Below are positions 8,147 through 16,420 of a DNA stretch of 64,000 bases, in pieces. The notes beneath the pieces were generated by a model, which saw only the letters and a list, made by a program, of their open reading frames with translations, made no database searches and was not told the DNA's origin. Both the position numbers and the translations under genes were made by a program. Every line of letters begins with the position of its first letter. Position 1 is the first letter of the stretch. Source of the stretch: Mycobacterium scrofulaceum (GTDB lineage Bacteria > Actinomycetota > Actinomycetes > Mycobacteriales > Mycobacteriaceae); contig NZ_LZJW01000075.1 in NCBI RefSeq assembly GCF_001667885.1, positions 1-64,000 on the forward strand, in the 5' to 3' direction.

Positions 8147-8905
8147 TCATGGCATCCACTGCCCACCCGACACCGAAATGAGTTGTCCGGTGACGTGTTT
8201 GGCGGCGGGCGAACACAGAAAGGCCACCACCCCGGCCACGTCCTCCGGCTCGCCGATGTTTCCGGTCACCGTCGTCTTGCGCATCTGCGCAAGCTCGTCG
8301 GACGTCTTGCGCGACAACAGCCACGGCGTCGCGGTGGTGCCGACCACGACGGTGTTGACCCGGATCCCATGCACACCGAGCTGAACGGCCATCAGCCGGC
8401 TCAACCCTTCAACACCGGCCTTGGCGGCCGCGTAGGCCGGCGGCCCGGTGCGCACCCCGTGGGCCGACACCGAGCTGACGTTCACGATGGCCCCGCCGCC
8501 GTGGGCGACCATCTGCCGGGCGGTGACCTGCGCCATCACGAAGGTGCCCTTGAGATTCACGTCGACGATGCGGTCCCAGTCCCCGTCCGTCTGCTCGAGA
8601 AACGTGCCGGGCAGCGTCATACCCGCGTTGTTGACCAACGCCCGGACGGGCCCGTACCGGTCGGCCAAGCCGCTCAGCGCGTCCTCGACCGCGCCACGGT
8701 CCGTGATCGACACGTTCATCGGGACGAGCAATCCCGATCTCGCCTCATCCGAATCCTCGACGCGCGCAATGGCCTTCGCGTTCACGTCGATCGCTGCCAC
8801 CCGGTGCCCGCTGCACATGAGCGCGGCCACAATCGATTCACCGATGCCTCTTGCTCCCCCGGTGACGACCGCGAGCGGACGGGAATCACCCGACACGCTT
8901 GCCAC
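8147..8905 (-). CDS. Short-chain dehydrogenase/reductase
   Basis: A 252-aa classical SDR with a full active site: TGGARGIG at 15-22, NNAG at 92-95, Ser145, Tyr158 and Lys162. The motif pattern is that of FabG-like 3-hydroxyacyl or secondary-alcohol dehydrogenases, ending in VTGQLISVSGGQWMP. It begins 20 bp inside the 3' end of the TetR gene (8886-8905), so it is probably translated from the MaoC-TetR-SDR message. It likely oxidises the hydroxy intermediate produced by the upstream MaoC hydratase (inference). Confidence 0.88.
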   Translation of the reverse strand: MASVSGDSRPLAVVTGGARGIGESIVAALMCSGHRVAAIDVNAKAIARVEDSDEARSGLLVPMNVSITDRGAVEDALSGLADRYGPVRALVNNAGMTLPGTFLEQTDGDWDRIVDVNLKGTFVMAQVTARQMVAHGGGAIVNVSSVSAHGVRTGPPAYAAAKAGVEGLSRLMAVQLGVHGIRVNTVVVGTTATPWLLSRKTSDELAQMRKTTVTGNIGEPEDVAGVVAFLCSPAAKHVTGQLISVSGGQWMP

Positions 8906-9530
8906 CCCCTCGTCCCGGTCCGGACGTTGCGACGGTCCGCTCGATCGCGGCGATCGAGGGCCGCACTAGCTCCACGGATTCGGCCATCAGTTGTGACAAC
9001 TCACCCCGGCCACCGGCGGCGACCCACGAATCGATCGCTGCGCGGTTGGCGGCGTTGATCAGCGTGGCGGCCAGCCGAGGCCGCAAGTCCGGTTGGTTAT
9101 CGCTGCCCAGCCAGCGAGCGACCTCGGCGGTGAGCTGATCGATCCAGTCCTCGTTGATCCGCAACATTGTCGCGCGCAGCGCCGGCAGGCTGTGATACAT
9201 CCGCGCGCGGACCAAAAACATGTCGGGCTGATCGACGATCGCCTGCGCCACGGCCGTCGAGGTCTCGGCGAGTGCGTCCCACAGTGAGTCGGAGCGTGCG
9301 GCACGGAAACGCCGGATCGCTTCCTCCAGCCGCTCGGCGTAGCCGTCGAACAGGATGTCTTCCTTGTTGGCGAAGTGATGGAAGAACGTGCGCGGCGCGA
9401 CCCCGGCCGCCGCCGAGATCTGGTCGACGGTGGTGCCCTCGTAGCCCTGAGTGGTGAACAGCTCGATCGCGGCATGGATGAGCGCCTGCCGGTTGCGCAA
9501 TCCGCGGGCCCGTCGTTGGTCCATGCTCAC
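8886..9530 (-). CDS. TetR-family transcriptional regulator inside an operon
   Basis: A 214-aa TetR regulator. The helix-turn-helix is at residues about 33-52 (TTVDQISAAAGVAPRTFFHH) and is followed by FANKEDILFDGY. The C-terminal domain is alpha-helical and ends in a glycine/arginine-rich tail. It overlaps the upstream MaoC gene by 4 bp (9527-9530) and the downstream SDR by 20 bp. The regulator is therefore co-transcribed with two enzymes, which suggests autoregulation with its targets. The probable operator region is the MaoC/monooxygenase divergent gap (10355-10455). Confidence 0.88.
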   Translation of the reverse strand: MSMDQRRARGLRNRQALIHAAIELFTTQGYEGTTVDQISAAAGVAPRTFFHHFANKEDILFDGYAERLEEAIRRFRAARSDSLWDALAETSTAVAQAIVDQPDMFLVRARMYHSLPALRATMLRINEDWIDQLTAEVARWLGSDNQPDLRPRLAATLINAANRAAIDSWVAAGGRGELSQLMAESVELVRPSIAAIERTVATSGPGRGGGKRVG

Positions 9531-10354
9531 ACCCCTGCCAGCGTGGCGGTTCCGGAGCTCAGGGCGACGGCATCGCCCTGCAGCGTCCGGAAACGCACCG
9601 AACCTTCGGTTCGCCAGATCTCCGTCCGCAGCGGGGCATCGAGCTTCACCTGCTTGGAGAACCGGCAGGCCAAGGATGTCAGCGACCGGGGCTCGCCGTC
9701 ACCGATCCGGTCGATCACCGCCCGCGCGGCGAACCCGAGCGTGCACAGCCCGTGCAGGAAGACGTCGTCGAAGCCGTATTTCCGGGCCGCCGCCGGATCG
9801 ATGTGCAGTTGGTTGCGGTCACCCGAGAGGCGGTAGAGGGCGGCCTGCTCGGGCCGGACGACGTCGTCGAATATCGCATCCGGCGGCCGGTCCGGGTCCG
9901 GTTCCGCGGCGGGTCCACGGTCGCCGCCAAATCCCCCCGCACCGAGAACCATGGTCTGGGACCTGGCGACGAACACGGTCCCGTCCGCATCGGCGCCGCG
10001 GCTGGTCAACTCGACGGCCGCGTGTTTGCCCTTGTCCCACACCGCCGACACCTCGGCCTGCACCGACATTTCCCCTTCGGCGCCGATCGGCCGGTGCAGC
10101 TCCAGCGATTGCGCGGAGTGCACGATCGGATACGTCCCCAGGTCGAGCGCACTGCGCAGGTCCTTGACGGCCCACCAGTTGGCCACCAGGGCGAACGTCG
10201 GCAGCACATCGGGACCGCAAGCCTCGTTGAGGAGCCTCAGCCCGGACGGCGGGCGGGCGCCCACCCCCAGCGCGTACAGGATCACGTCGGTCTCGCACCA
10301 GCGGAAGGTGCTCGGCGGCAACACGGTTCCGACCGCGGAGTCGAACAGAGCCAC
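9527..10354 (-). CDS. MaoC-like (R)-hydratase, double hotdog
   Basis: A 275-aa protein with two hotdog repeats like the hydratase-2 domain of peroxisomal multifunctional enzyme type 2. The N-terminal half (residues 1-150) lacks catalytic residues. The C-terminal half has the hydratase-2 motif: Asp179 and His184 in SGDRNQLHIDP, followed by FLHGLCTLGF. It should hydrate a 2-enoyl-CoA to the (R)-3-hydroxyacyl-CoA. It is the first gene of the operon with TetR and an SDR, and it diverges from the flavin monooxygenase at 10456. It is the only clearly hydratase-competent enzyme in the window, since the crotonases lack the standard glutamates. Confidence 0.88.
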   Translation of the reverse strand: MALFDSAVGTVLPPSTFRWCETDVILYALGVGARPPSGLRLLNEACGPDVLPTFALVANWWAVKDLRSALDLGTYPIVHSAQSLELHRPIGAEGEMSVQAEVSAVWDKGKHAAVELTSRGADADGTVFVARSQTMVLGAGGFGGDRGPAAEPDPDRPPDAIFDDVVRPEQAALYRLSGDRNQLHIDPAAARKYGFDDVFLHGLCTLGFAARAVIDRIGDGEPRSLTSLACRFSKQVKLDAPLRTEIWRTEGSVRFRTLQGDAVALSSGTATLAGV

Positions 10355-10374
10355 GGCACTCCCTACTAAACGGA

Positions 10375-10403
10375 TTGACGATATGTGTTCAATCGTGCAT
10401 TAT
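10375..10403 (+). promoter_or_regulatory. Probable promoter of the monooxygenase operon
   Basis: TTGACG (10375-10380) and CATTAT (10398-10403) are separated by 17 bp, a good sigma-A-type pair. An overlapping TATTGT (10401-10406) is the same hexamer seen in the -10 position of the dyad promoters at 147 and 37172. CAAT (10390-10393) and ATTG (10402-10405) form a short dyad over the -10. The start codon is at 10456, giving a leader of about 45 nt. Confidence 0.45.
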
Positions 10404-10455
10404 TGTGGCAGTCAGTGCAACTACTTTTACAATGCGAACAGCGGGAGTGACCGAC

Positions 10456-11529
10456 ATGAAGTTCGGCGTGTTCATCCTCGGCGACAAGCCCAACCACCTC
10501 AGCGAGCGGGAGGTGCTGGCCAACGTGCTGGAGGAGGCGCGCTGGGCGGAGGAGCTCGGTTACGACGAGATCTGGCTGGCCGAACACCACTTCTCCCCCT
10601 ACGGCATGCTCCCGGACCTGCCGCAGGTGGCGACGGCGATCGCCGCGCAGACCGAACGCATCCGGATCGGTACCGCGTGCATGGTGGCGCCCTTCCACGA
10701 GCCGATTCAGTTGGCCGAGCGGATCGCCTTGGTAGACGTCCTGTCCGGCGGCCGCTTCGACGCCGGCTTCGGGCGCGGCTATCAGGCTCATGAGTTCAAG
10801 GGTTTCGGCATCTCGATGGACGAAGCCACCGGTCGATATCAGGAGTGCGTGGAAATCGTCAGCCGCCTTCTGACCGAAGAGAACGTCAGCTTTCATGGCA
10901 AGTACTTCCGGATCGAGGACGTGACGATTTACCCTCGGCCGGTGCAGCAGCCGATACCCGTGTGGGGCACGGTGATGAAGACGCCGTCGAGCTTCGAGTG
11001 GCTCGCCGAGAAGGGGTTCGGCGCGATCATCGGAAACCCCTATCAGGTGGATCCGGATCTGCAGGGAGCATTGGACATTTACTTGAAGGTGCAGTCCGAG
11101 AAGGGACTTGACGCCGCTACTGGCAACGTGTGGGCGCTGCTCAACGCCTTCTGTCACCAGGACGACGCGTTCGCCCGTACTTACCCGCGGGAGAGTGTCG
11201 AGTTGTCCATTCAGACCCATCGCAAGTATTCGAGCCCGTTCGAGCGTGGCGGGGAGATACCGGCCGACTACAAGGCCTACTCGGACTGGTTCGAAAAGCA
11301 CGATAAGCAGAGCTACGAACAGGTCCTGAATTCGCACCTGACGCTGATGGGTGACCCGGACCGCATCGTCGACAAGATGCGCACCGTCATCGACATGGGC
11401 TGGCGCAACATCATTTTGCGCATGTCGCGCGGCGGAGCTATGGACCGCACCAAGGTGTACGAGTCGATGAAGTTGTTCGCCCAAGAAGTGATTCCCGTGG
11501 CGACCGAGCTCGCGGCAGCCGCGGCTTGA
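10456..11529 (+). CDS. LLM-class flavin-dependent monooxygenase
   Basis: A 357-aa luciferase-like (TIM-barrel) protein beginning MKFGVFILGD. The WLAEHHF motif (Glu43-His44-His45) and the GGRFDAGFGRGYQAHEF segment are typical of bacterial luciferase-type monooxygenases using reduced FMN or F420. It would oxygenate, or by analogy carry out a Baeyer-Villiger-like step on, a hydrophobic substrate. ATG 10456 was chosen because homology begins there. A TTG codon at 10375 in the same frame would add 27 residues that include the promoter region, which is unlikely. First gene of a five-gene plus-strand operon with 4-bp overlaps. Confidence 0.85.
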   Translation: MKFGVFILGDKPNHLSEREVLANVLEEARWAEELGYDEIWLAEHHFSPYGMLPDLPQVATAIAAQTERIRIGTACMVAPFHEPIQLAERIALVDVLSGGRFDAGFGRGYQAHEFKGFGISMDEATGRYQECVEIVSRLLTEENVSFHGKYFRIEDVTIYPRPVQQPIPVWGTVMKTPSSFEWLAEKGFGAIIGNPYQVDPDLQGALDIYLKVQSEKGLDAATGNVWALLNAFCHQDDAFARTYPRESVELSIQTHRKYSSPFERGGEIPADYKAYSDWFEKHDKQSYEQVLNSHLTLMGDPDRIVDKMRTVIDMGWRNIILRMSRGGAMDRTKVYESMKLFAQEVIPVATELAAAAA

Positions 11530-13025
11530 GCCAGCAACTCGCCGACCGCATCCACGCGGTGCTCGCCCTTGACCCGCGGGCGCCCGCGATCGAGTACGAG
11601 GGCCGGTGGGTGGATTGGCAGGAATTGTCAGACGTTGCCGCGGGCATTCAAACTTGCTTACTGTCAGCCAATCTGGGCAAAGGATCTCCGGTCGGCCTCG
11701 TGCTGCGCAATCATCCCGCCATGGTCGGGGCCATGCTCGGCGTCTTGCTGACCGGTGGTTGCGTGGTCACGATCAACCCGTCCCAGGGTGACGCCGGGCT
11801 GTGCACGGATATGCGGGACCTGCGGTTGCCCGCGGTGGTAGCCGTGCGAACTGACTGGGAGCGCGCCGGAGTCGTCGACGCCGCCGCCGGGTCGCTGGGC
11901 CTGCAGGTGTCGGGGGACGTGGCCGGAGCGACCGTCGTGGACGGGCTTGAGCATCCCGGACCGGGCCCGTTCCGCCCGCCGGGTGACGGCATCGCCGTCG
12001 AAATGCTTACCAGCGGCACCACGGGTCCGCCGAAACGAATACCGCTTTCCTACAGCTCGTTTGAGCACTCCGTCGCAGCGGCGGGCGCACATTACCGTGT
12101 TGGCGCCGGGCATGACCCGGAACAGAGACTACGTTCGGGCGTCGCCATCGTCTCCTCTCCCCTGGTGCATATGTCGGGGCTGTTCCGCACCCTGCTCAAC
12201 ATTTGCGAGGGAAGAAAGGTTGCGCTCCTGGAGCGATTCCGGGTTCCCGACTTTGTCGAGTTGCTACTCCGGCACCGCCCGAAGGCCGTCAGCCTGGTGC
12301 CGTCGGCGATGGCGATGGTGCTCGACGCGGGCGTCGATCCGGAGGCATTCTCGAGCGTCGAGGTGGTGACCTCGGGCACCGCGCATCTGCCGGTCGACGT
12401 GCAGACCAGGTTCGAGTGCCGCTACGGCGTCGCGGTGCTGCCGTCCTACGGGGCAACGGAATTCGCCGGCGGCGTGGCCGGCTGGAATCTCGCCTTGCAC
12501 CGGCAATGGGCGAGCGCCAAGCGCGGAAGCGTGGGGCGCCCGCAACGCGGCCGGGAGATCCGCGTCATGTCCCTCGAGGATGACACGGAGATGCCGTGCG
12601 GTCAGCAGGGTCGCATCGAGGTTCGCACCACGGGCGGGGACTGGGTGCGAACAACCGACCTGGGCCGAGTCGACGCCGACGGGTTTGTGTTCATTGACGG
12701 GCGCACCGACGACGTAATCATTCGCGGGGGTTTCAAGGTCAATCCGGCCGAGATCATCGCCGTGCTCCGTGGCCATCCGGCGGTCCGCGATGCCGGCGTG
12801 GTCGGCCTGCCCGATGAACGGCTCGGCCACGTGCCGGTCGCGGCGGCCGAGTTGACCGACGGCGCCCGCGTCACGCCGGAGGAGTTGCTCGCGTTCGCTC
12901 GCGAACGATTGAGCCGGTACTACGTCCCGGCCCGCCTGGTCATCGTCGAGGAGTTGCCCCGCACGCCGTCGCTCAAGGTCAGCCAACCCGCACTGCGCGA
13001 AATTTTCGAAGGGACAGGGATGTGA
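11526..13025 (+). CDS. AMP-dependent acyl-CoA synthetase/ligase
   Basis: A 499-aa ANL-superfamily ligase. The P-loop EMLTSGTTGPPKR is at residues 159-171. WVRTTDLGRVDADGFVFIDGRTDDVIIRGG contains the hinge and adenylate-binding Asp. The catalytic Lys is Lys484 (PSLKVSQ). It starts at TTG 11526, which overlaps the monooxygenase stop as TTGA, a rare start supported by the coupling pattern in this operon. It should attach CoA to a carboxylic acid for the thiolase-like step downstream. It overlaps the next gene by 4 bp. Confidence 0.88.
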   Translation: MSQQLADRIHAVLALDPRAPAIEYEGRWVDWQELSDVAAGIQTCLLSANLGKGSPVGLVLRNHPAMVGAMLGVLLTGGCVVTINPSQGDAGLCTDMRDLRLPAVVAVRTDWERAGVVDAAAGSLGLQVSGDVAGATVVDGLEHPGPGPFRPPGDGIAVEMLTSGTTGPPKRIPLSYSSFEHSVAAAGAHYRVGAGHDPEQRLRSGVAIVSSPLVHMSGLFRTLLNICEGRKVALLERFRVPDFVELLLRHRPKAVSLVPSAMAMVLDAGVDPEAFSSVEVVTSGTAHLPVDVQTRFECRYGVAVLPSYGATEFAGGVAGWNLALHRQWASAKRGSVGRPQRGREIRVMSLEDDTEMPCGQQGRIEVRTTGGDWVRTTDLGRVDADGFVFIDGRTDDVIIRGGFKVNPAEIIAVLRGHPAVRDAGVVGLPDERLGHVPVAAAELTDGARVTPEELLAFARERLSRYYVPARLVIVEELPRTPSLKVSQPALREIFEGTGM

Positions 13026-14188
13026 CGACCCGAGGCGTGGCCGCCATTGCCGGTGTGGCCGACGAGGTTTCGGCGACCGGGGTGATCGACGTTCCGTTGC
13101 GCGAGCTCGAGGCGCGCGTGATCACCGCCGCCCTGGCCGATGCGGGTTTGTCGCTGCGTGACGTCGACGGGCTGTGCACCTGCACCGGCGGAACGCTCAT
13201 GCATTCGGTGGAGCTGGCCGAGTACCTCGGGATAGCGCCGCGCTTCACCGACGCGACGCAGACCGGCGGCGCCAGCTACGGGCTATACGTCGAGCATGCC
13301 GCCGCGGCGATCGCCGCTGGTGAGGCGGAGACGGTGGTGATCGTCTATGCGTCGACGCCGCGCGCCGCGCGCAAGCGTGGCGAAAAAGGCCTCGGGGTCT
13401 TCGCAACCCCCGAGCGGCTGGAATGGGAGACGCCCTTCGGGGTGATGCTCCCGATCAGCGCCTACGCGCTGGCGGCCAATCGGCACATGGCGACCTACGG
13501 GACGACGCCCGAGCAGCTGGCGCAGATCGCCGTCGACACCCGGCGGTGGGCCGCGCTGAACGAGCGGGCTCACCTGCGTGAGGCGATCACCGTGCGCGAC
13601 GTCCTGGACTCCGGCTTCCTCGCCGAACCGCTGCACAAGCTGGAGTGCTGCCTGGTCACCGACGGTGCCGCGGCGCTGGTGGTCACCAGCGCCGAGCGGG
13701 CCCGCGACCTGGCCAAGCCGCCGGCCTTCGTCCTGGGTGCGGCGTCGGCGGCCTCGCACGCGATGATCTCCCAGATGCCCGATCTCACCGTCACCCCCGG
13801 GGCGGTGTCCGGTCCGGCCGCCTTCCGCGCCGCGGGCCTCACCCCGGCCGACATCGACCTGGTCGAGCTGTACGACTCGTTCACCATCACGGTGCTGCTG
13901 GCGCTCGAAGACTTGGGCTTCTGCGGCAAGGGCGAAGGGGGTTCGTTTGTCGCGGACGGCGCATTGGGACCCGGAGGGACCTTGCCCGGTCAGACCTCCG
14001 GCGGCGGGCTCTCCTACACCCACCCCGGGGCGTTCGGCGCCTTCCTGCTCGTCGAGGCAACGCGCCAGTTGCGCGGCGAATGCGGCGAGCGGCAGGTGTC
14101 GGACGCGAAAACGGCTGTGGCACATGGCACCGGCGGGGTGCTCTCGGCCACCTCGACGGTCATTCTCGGGACGGAGGCGACGTTGTGA
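13022..14188 (+). CDS. Ltp2/SCP-x-type thiolase-like protein (putative retro-aldolase)
   Basis: A 388-aa thiolase-superfamily protein. At the place of the nucleophilic Cys of thiolases it has TQTGGASYG (residues 79-87), with no Cys, as in the Ltp2 group. The C-terminal half keeps VTDGAAALVV, the DLVELYDSFTITVLLALEDLGF block and SGGGLSYTHPGAFGAF with candidate catalytic tyrosines. Ltp2-type proteins cleave a 3-hydroxyacyl-CoA side chain by retro-aldol reaction and need a DUF35 partner, which is the next gene (14185). It starts GTG 13022 with 4-bp overlaps on both sides. The aldolase assignment is inference from that pairing. Confidence 0.85.
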   Translation: MTTRGVAAIAGVADEVSATGVIDVPLRELEARVITAALADAGLSLRDVDGLCTCTGGTLMHSVELAEYLGIAPRFTDATQTGGASYGLYVEHAAAAIAAGEAETVVIVYASTPRAARKRGEKGLGVFATPERLEWETPFGVMLPISAYALAANRHMATYGTTPEQLAQIAVDTRRWAALNERAHLREAITVRDVLDSGFLAEPLHKLECCLVTDGAAALVVTSAERARDLAKPPAFVLGAASAASHAMISQMPDLTVTPGAVSGPAAFRAAGLTPADIDLVELYDSFTITVLLALEDLGFCGKGEGGSFVADGALGPGGTLPGQTSGGGLSYTHPGAFGAFLLVEATRQLRGECGERQVSDAKTAVAHGTGGVLSATSTVILGTEATL

Positions 14189-14580
14189 CCGATAGGCTGC
14201 CGGTCAAGGAGCCTAGCCTGGTTTCCGCGCCCTTCTGGGACGCGACCCGGCGGCGCGAATTGACGGCCCAACGATGCGAATCGTGCGCGCGGCTCGTCTG
14301 GTATCCACGGTTCGCCTGCCCGCACTGCGGCGGGGCGGCGCTGGTGTGGGAGAAGTTGAGCGGTGACGGGGTCGTCTACGCGGTCAGCGTGCACCACCGC
14401 GCCGCGCTTCCCGCCCTCGCGGACAAGGTCCCGTACTCCGTGGTGCTCGTCGATCTGGACGAAGGTGTCCGCATGATGTCAAACGTGTTCGGTCCGCCTC
14501 CCGCCGTCGGTGACCGCGTCACCGTGGTGTGGGTGCCGCTCGAGGACGGCCGTAACCTCGCTGTCTTCGAACCGAAGTGA
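14185..14580 (+). CDS. DUF35 zinc-ribbon/OB-fold protein, partner of the thiolase-like enzyme
   Basis: A 131-aa protein starting at GTG 14185 inside a GTGA overlap. The N-terminal part has FWDATRRRELTAQRCESC, then four cysteines (Cys31, Cys34, Cys45, Cys48) forming a rubredoxin-like zinc ribbon. The C-terminal half is an OB-fold (GVVYAVSVHHRAALPALADKVPYSVVLVDLDEGVRMMSNV). In steroid side-chain catabolism the DUF35 domain of ChsH2 binds and activates Ltp2. Fusion-like coupling here (4 bp overlap on each side) indicates the same role. The frame shows no truncation. Confidence 0.85.
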   Translation: MTDRLPVKEPSLVSAPFWDATRRRELTAQRCESCARLVWYPRFACPHCGGAALVWEKLSGDGVVYAVSVHHRAALPALADKVPYSVVLVDLDEGVRMMSNVFGPPPAVGDRVTVVWVPLEDGRNLAVFEPK

Positions 14581-14975
14581 GCCCCGATAGCGCGCTGCGG
14601 CGCACCCGCGAAGAGCTCGTGCTAAGGCACGTCGCGGCCGAGAATGCGCGAGACCTGGAGGCGGCGATGGACACCTTCACCCATCCCCGCTACGAGATCA
14701 TCGCTACCGGAACCGTTTTCGACGGCGACGAGGCGGTCCGCGCCATGTTGCTGCAACAGTGGACGGATCTCCCCATGCTGCAGTACTCCGCCGAGGCGCT
14801 CTACCACGGCGACAACGGGTTGGTCGTCGAGACCCGAACCACGGCACCCGGCACGCCGCTGAACATGTTGAGCATCAACCTCTTTGGGTTCCGCGGGCCG
14901 GATCTTGTCCTGGAACGTTGCTATTTCGACCGAATGCTGCTCGCCGCACAGCTCGAGTCGATCCGCGCGCCTTAG
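14577..14975 (+). CDS. SnoaL-like (NTF2-fold) protein
   Basis: A 132-aa protein starting GTG 14577 (overlap GTGA). The pattern LRRTREELVLRHVAAENARDLEAAMDTF, FDGDEAVRAMLLQQWTDLP and a final hydrophobic strand match a compact NTF2/SnoaL fold such as polyketide cyclases and ketosteroid-isomerase-like proteins. A general base is not obvious. It ends the five-gene operon. It lies 57 bp from the convergent esterase gene, with a weak CCGGAC...GTCCGG inverted repeat between them. Confidence 0.7.
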   Translation: MSPDSALRRTREELVLRHVAAENARDLEAAMDTFTHPRYEIIATGTVFDGDEAVRAMLLQQWTDLPMLQYSAEALYHGDNGLVVETRTTAPGTPLNMLSINLFGFRGPDLVLERCYFDRMLLAAQLESIRAP

Positions 14976-15032
14976 CCGACAGGGTCACGGACCGCCCGGA
15001 CCATGGCAGACGATACCGCCCACGTTGTCCGG

Positions 15033-16307
15033 TCAGCGGCCGGCGTTTTCGGCGTGCGCCTCGTCGGAGATTCCCGCACCGAAGTGCGGCACGGTGACGA
15101 ACTCACCGCCGTGTGCCTCGCTGACGGCACGCTGCAGCGGTATCAGCAGCGGCACGAAGAGGAGTTGGTCGGCGACCATCGGCGTCAGCAACCGGTTGTG
15201 CACGAAGGCGAATGAGCTCTTGGTGGCCGGGTCGGCCCAGCCGATGGTCCCGCCCAGGCCGGCGTGCCCAAAGCCCCGCAATAGCCCCGGCACCGGTGAT
15301 CCGTGGTAGCCCAGGTGAAATGACATCGGGAAGAAGACGTTGAGGTCCGGCCGGAAACTGCGCCTGCCCGTCAGCGACGCCACCAATTCCTCCGAGAGGA
15401 ATCGCTGCCCGTTGATACGTCCTCCGTTGGTGAGCGCTCCGTACATCCTGGCCAGGCCCCGCGCGGTTACCACCGCGTTCACCGCGGGAATCTCGCTGTC
15501 CAGCAGCGCCATGTCTCCCTGCACCAGAGAGGTGATACCGGGTACATACGTCGCTCCGAGCGGTCCCGGAATTGGCAGTTTGGCCATCAGCGAGATCAGC
15601 TGGCCTAGCACCGGCCCGCCCGAGAAGCGTTGCGGGAACATCGTTTGGGCGGCCTTGGTCGGCGCGTCGGCCGGCGGCCGCCCCAGATGAATACCGTCGG
15701 TGTCCAGTGGTCCCGCGATCTCCGTGCGGAACAGCTCCCGCATGCCCTTGCCGGTGATCGCGCGGGCCAATCCGGATGCCAACCACCCGAAGGTGAACGC
15801 GTGATAGGCCGCCCGGCCCGCGAGGCGGTCAACCCGTGCCGCGGCCAGCCGCTCTTCCATGAACCGGTGATCGAGCAACTGCTCGGCCGTGACGGTGCCG
15901 AGCCGGGACAGGCCCGTCGTGTGACGCACCATGTCGCGAACGGTGATGTCGGACTTACCGTTGGCGCCGAACTCGGACCAGTACTCCGCGATCCGGGCGT
16001 CGTAGGAGAGCAACCCACGGTCGGCGAGCCGGTGCAGGATCGTCGACGCCACCCCTTTGCCGGCGGAGAAGACCATCGCGCCGGTGTCCGCAGTCCAGGG
16101 CACCGCGCCCTCGCGATCGGACCAGCCGGTCCACACGTCGACGACCGGTTTCCCATCGACATAGACGGACAGCGCCCCACCGCCATACCGTGGGCCGGGG
16201 AACAGCGTGGCGAAAGTTTTCACTGCGCAGGCGAAGCCAGGGTCGGCGGCACCGTGCAAGTCGGCGGGCAGACCGTCGCCGGCTTGCAGGGCTAGTCGCT
16301 CGGGCAT
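15033..16307 (-). CDS. Beta-lactamase-fold serine hydrolase/esterase
   Basis: A 424-aa protein of the class C beta-lactamase/esterase group (PF00144). The active-site SxxK is Ser81-Ala-Gly-Lys84 in MVFSAGKGVAST. The second motif Tyr is likely Tyr168 (AAYHAFTFGW). The C-terminal segment GFGHAGLGGTIGWADP carries the HxG-like third motif. It resembles mycobacterial LipE-type lipases/esterases and should cleave esters or lactones. No signal peptide is visible, so it is probably cytoplasmic. It diverges from the E1 dehydrogenase at 16421. Confidence 0.85.
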   Translation of the reverse strand: MPERLALQAGDGLPADLHGAADPGFACAVKTFATLFPGPRYGGGALSVYVDGKPVVDVWTGWSDREGAVPWTADTGAMVFSAGKGVASTILHRLADRGLLSYDARIAEYWSEFGANGKSDITVRDMVRHTTGLSRLGTVTAEQLLDHRFMEERLAAARVDRLAGRAAYHAFTFGWLASGLARAITGKGMRELFRTEIAGPLDTDGIHLGRPPADAPTKAAQTMFPQRFSGGPVLGQLISLMAKLPIPGPLGATYVPGITSLVQGDMALLDSEIPAVNAVVTARGLARMYGALTNGGRINGQRFLSEELVASLTGRRSFRPDLNVFFPMSFHLGYHGSPVPGLLRGFGHAGLGGTIGWADPATKSSFAFVHNRLLTPMVADQLLFVPLLIPLQRAVSEAHGGEFVTVPHFGAGISDEAHAENAGR

Positions 16308-16420
16308 GGCAGCTGGAGCTCCCCTCGATAGTCAAGCGAGTCGCCCATCGGACGACTGAACAGATATCGTCATATTGTATTGTATGCTGTCGGCGGAGTG
16401 CGCATGGCGAAGGAGGGGTG

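Noticed and set aside
10366..11484. 372-codon open frame antisense to the flavin monooxygenase
   Set aside because: It has no recognisable domain, and the opposite strand has clear LLM motifs and operon overlaps.
14996..15032. CCGGAC...GTCCGG inverted repeat between convergent genes
   Set aside because: The arms are only 6 bp with a 25-nt loop and no T tract; too weak to call a terminator.
16361..16380. Possible dyad ACAGATAT...ATATTGT before the E1 gene
   Set aside because: Only 4 bp of perfect symmetry (ATAT-CGTC-ATAT); the rest needs a gap. It resembles the other promoter elements but is not convincing.
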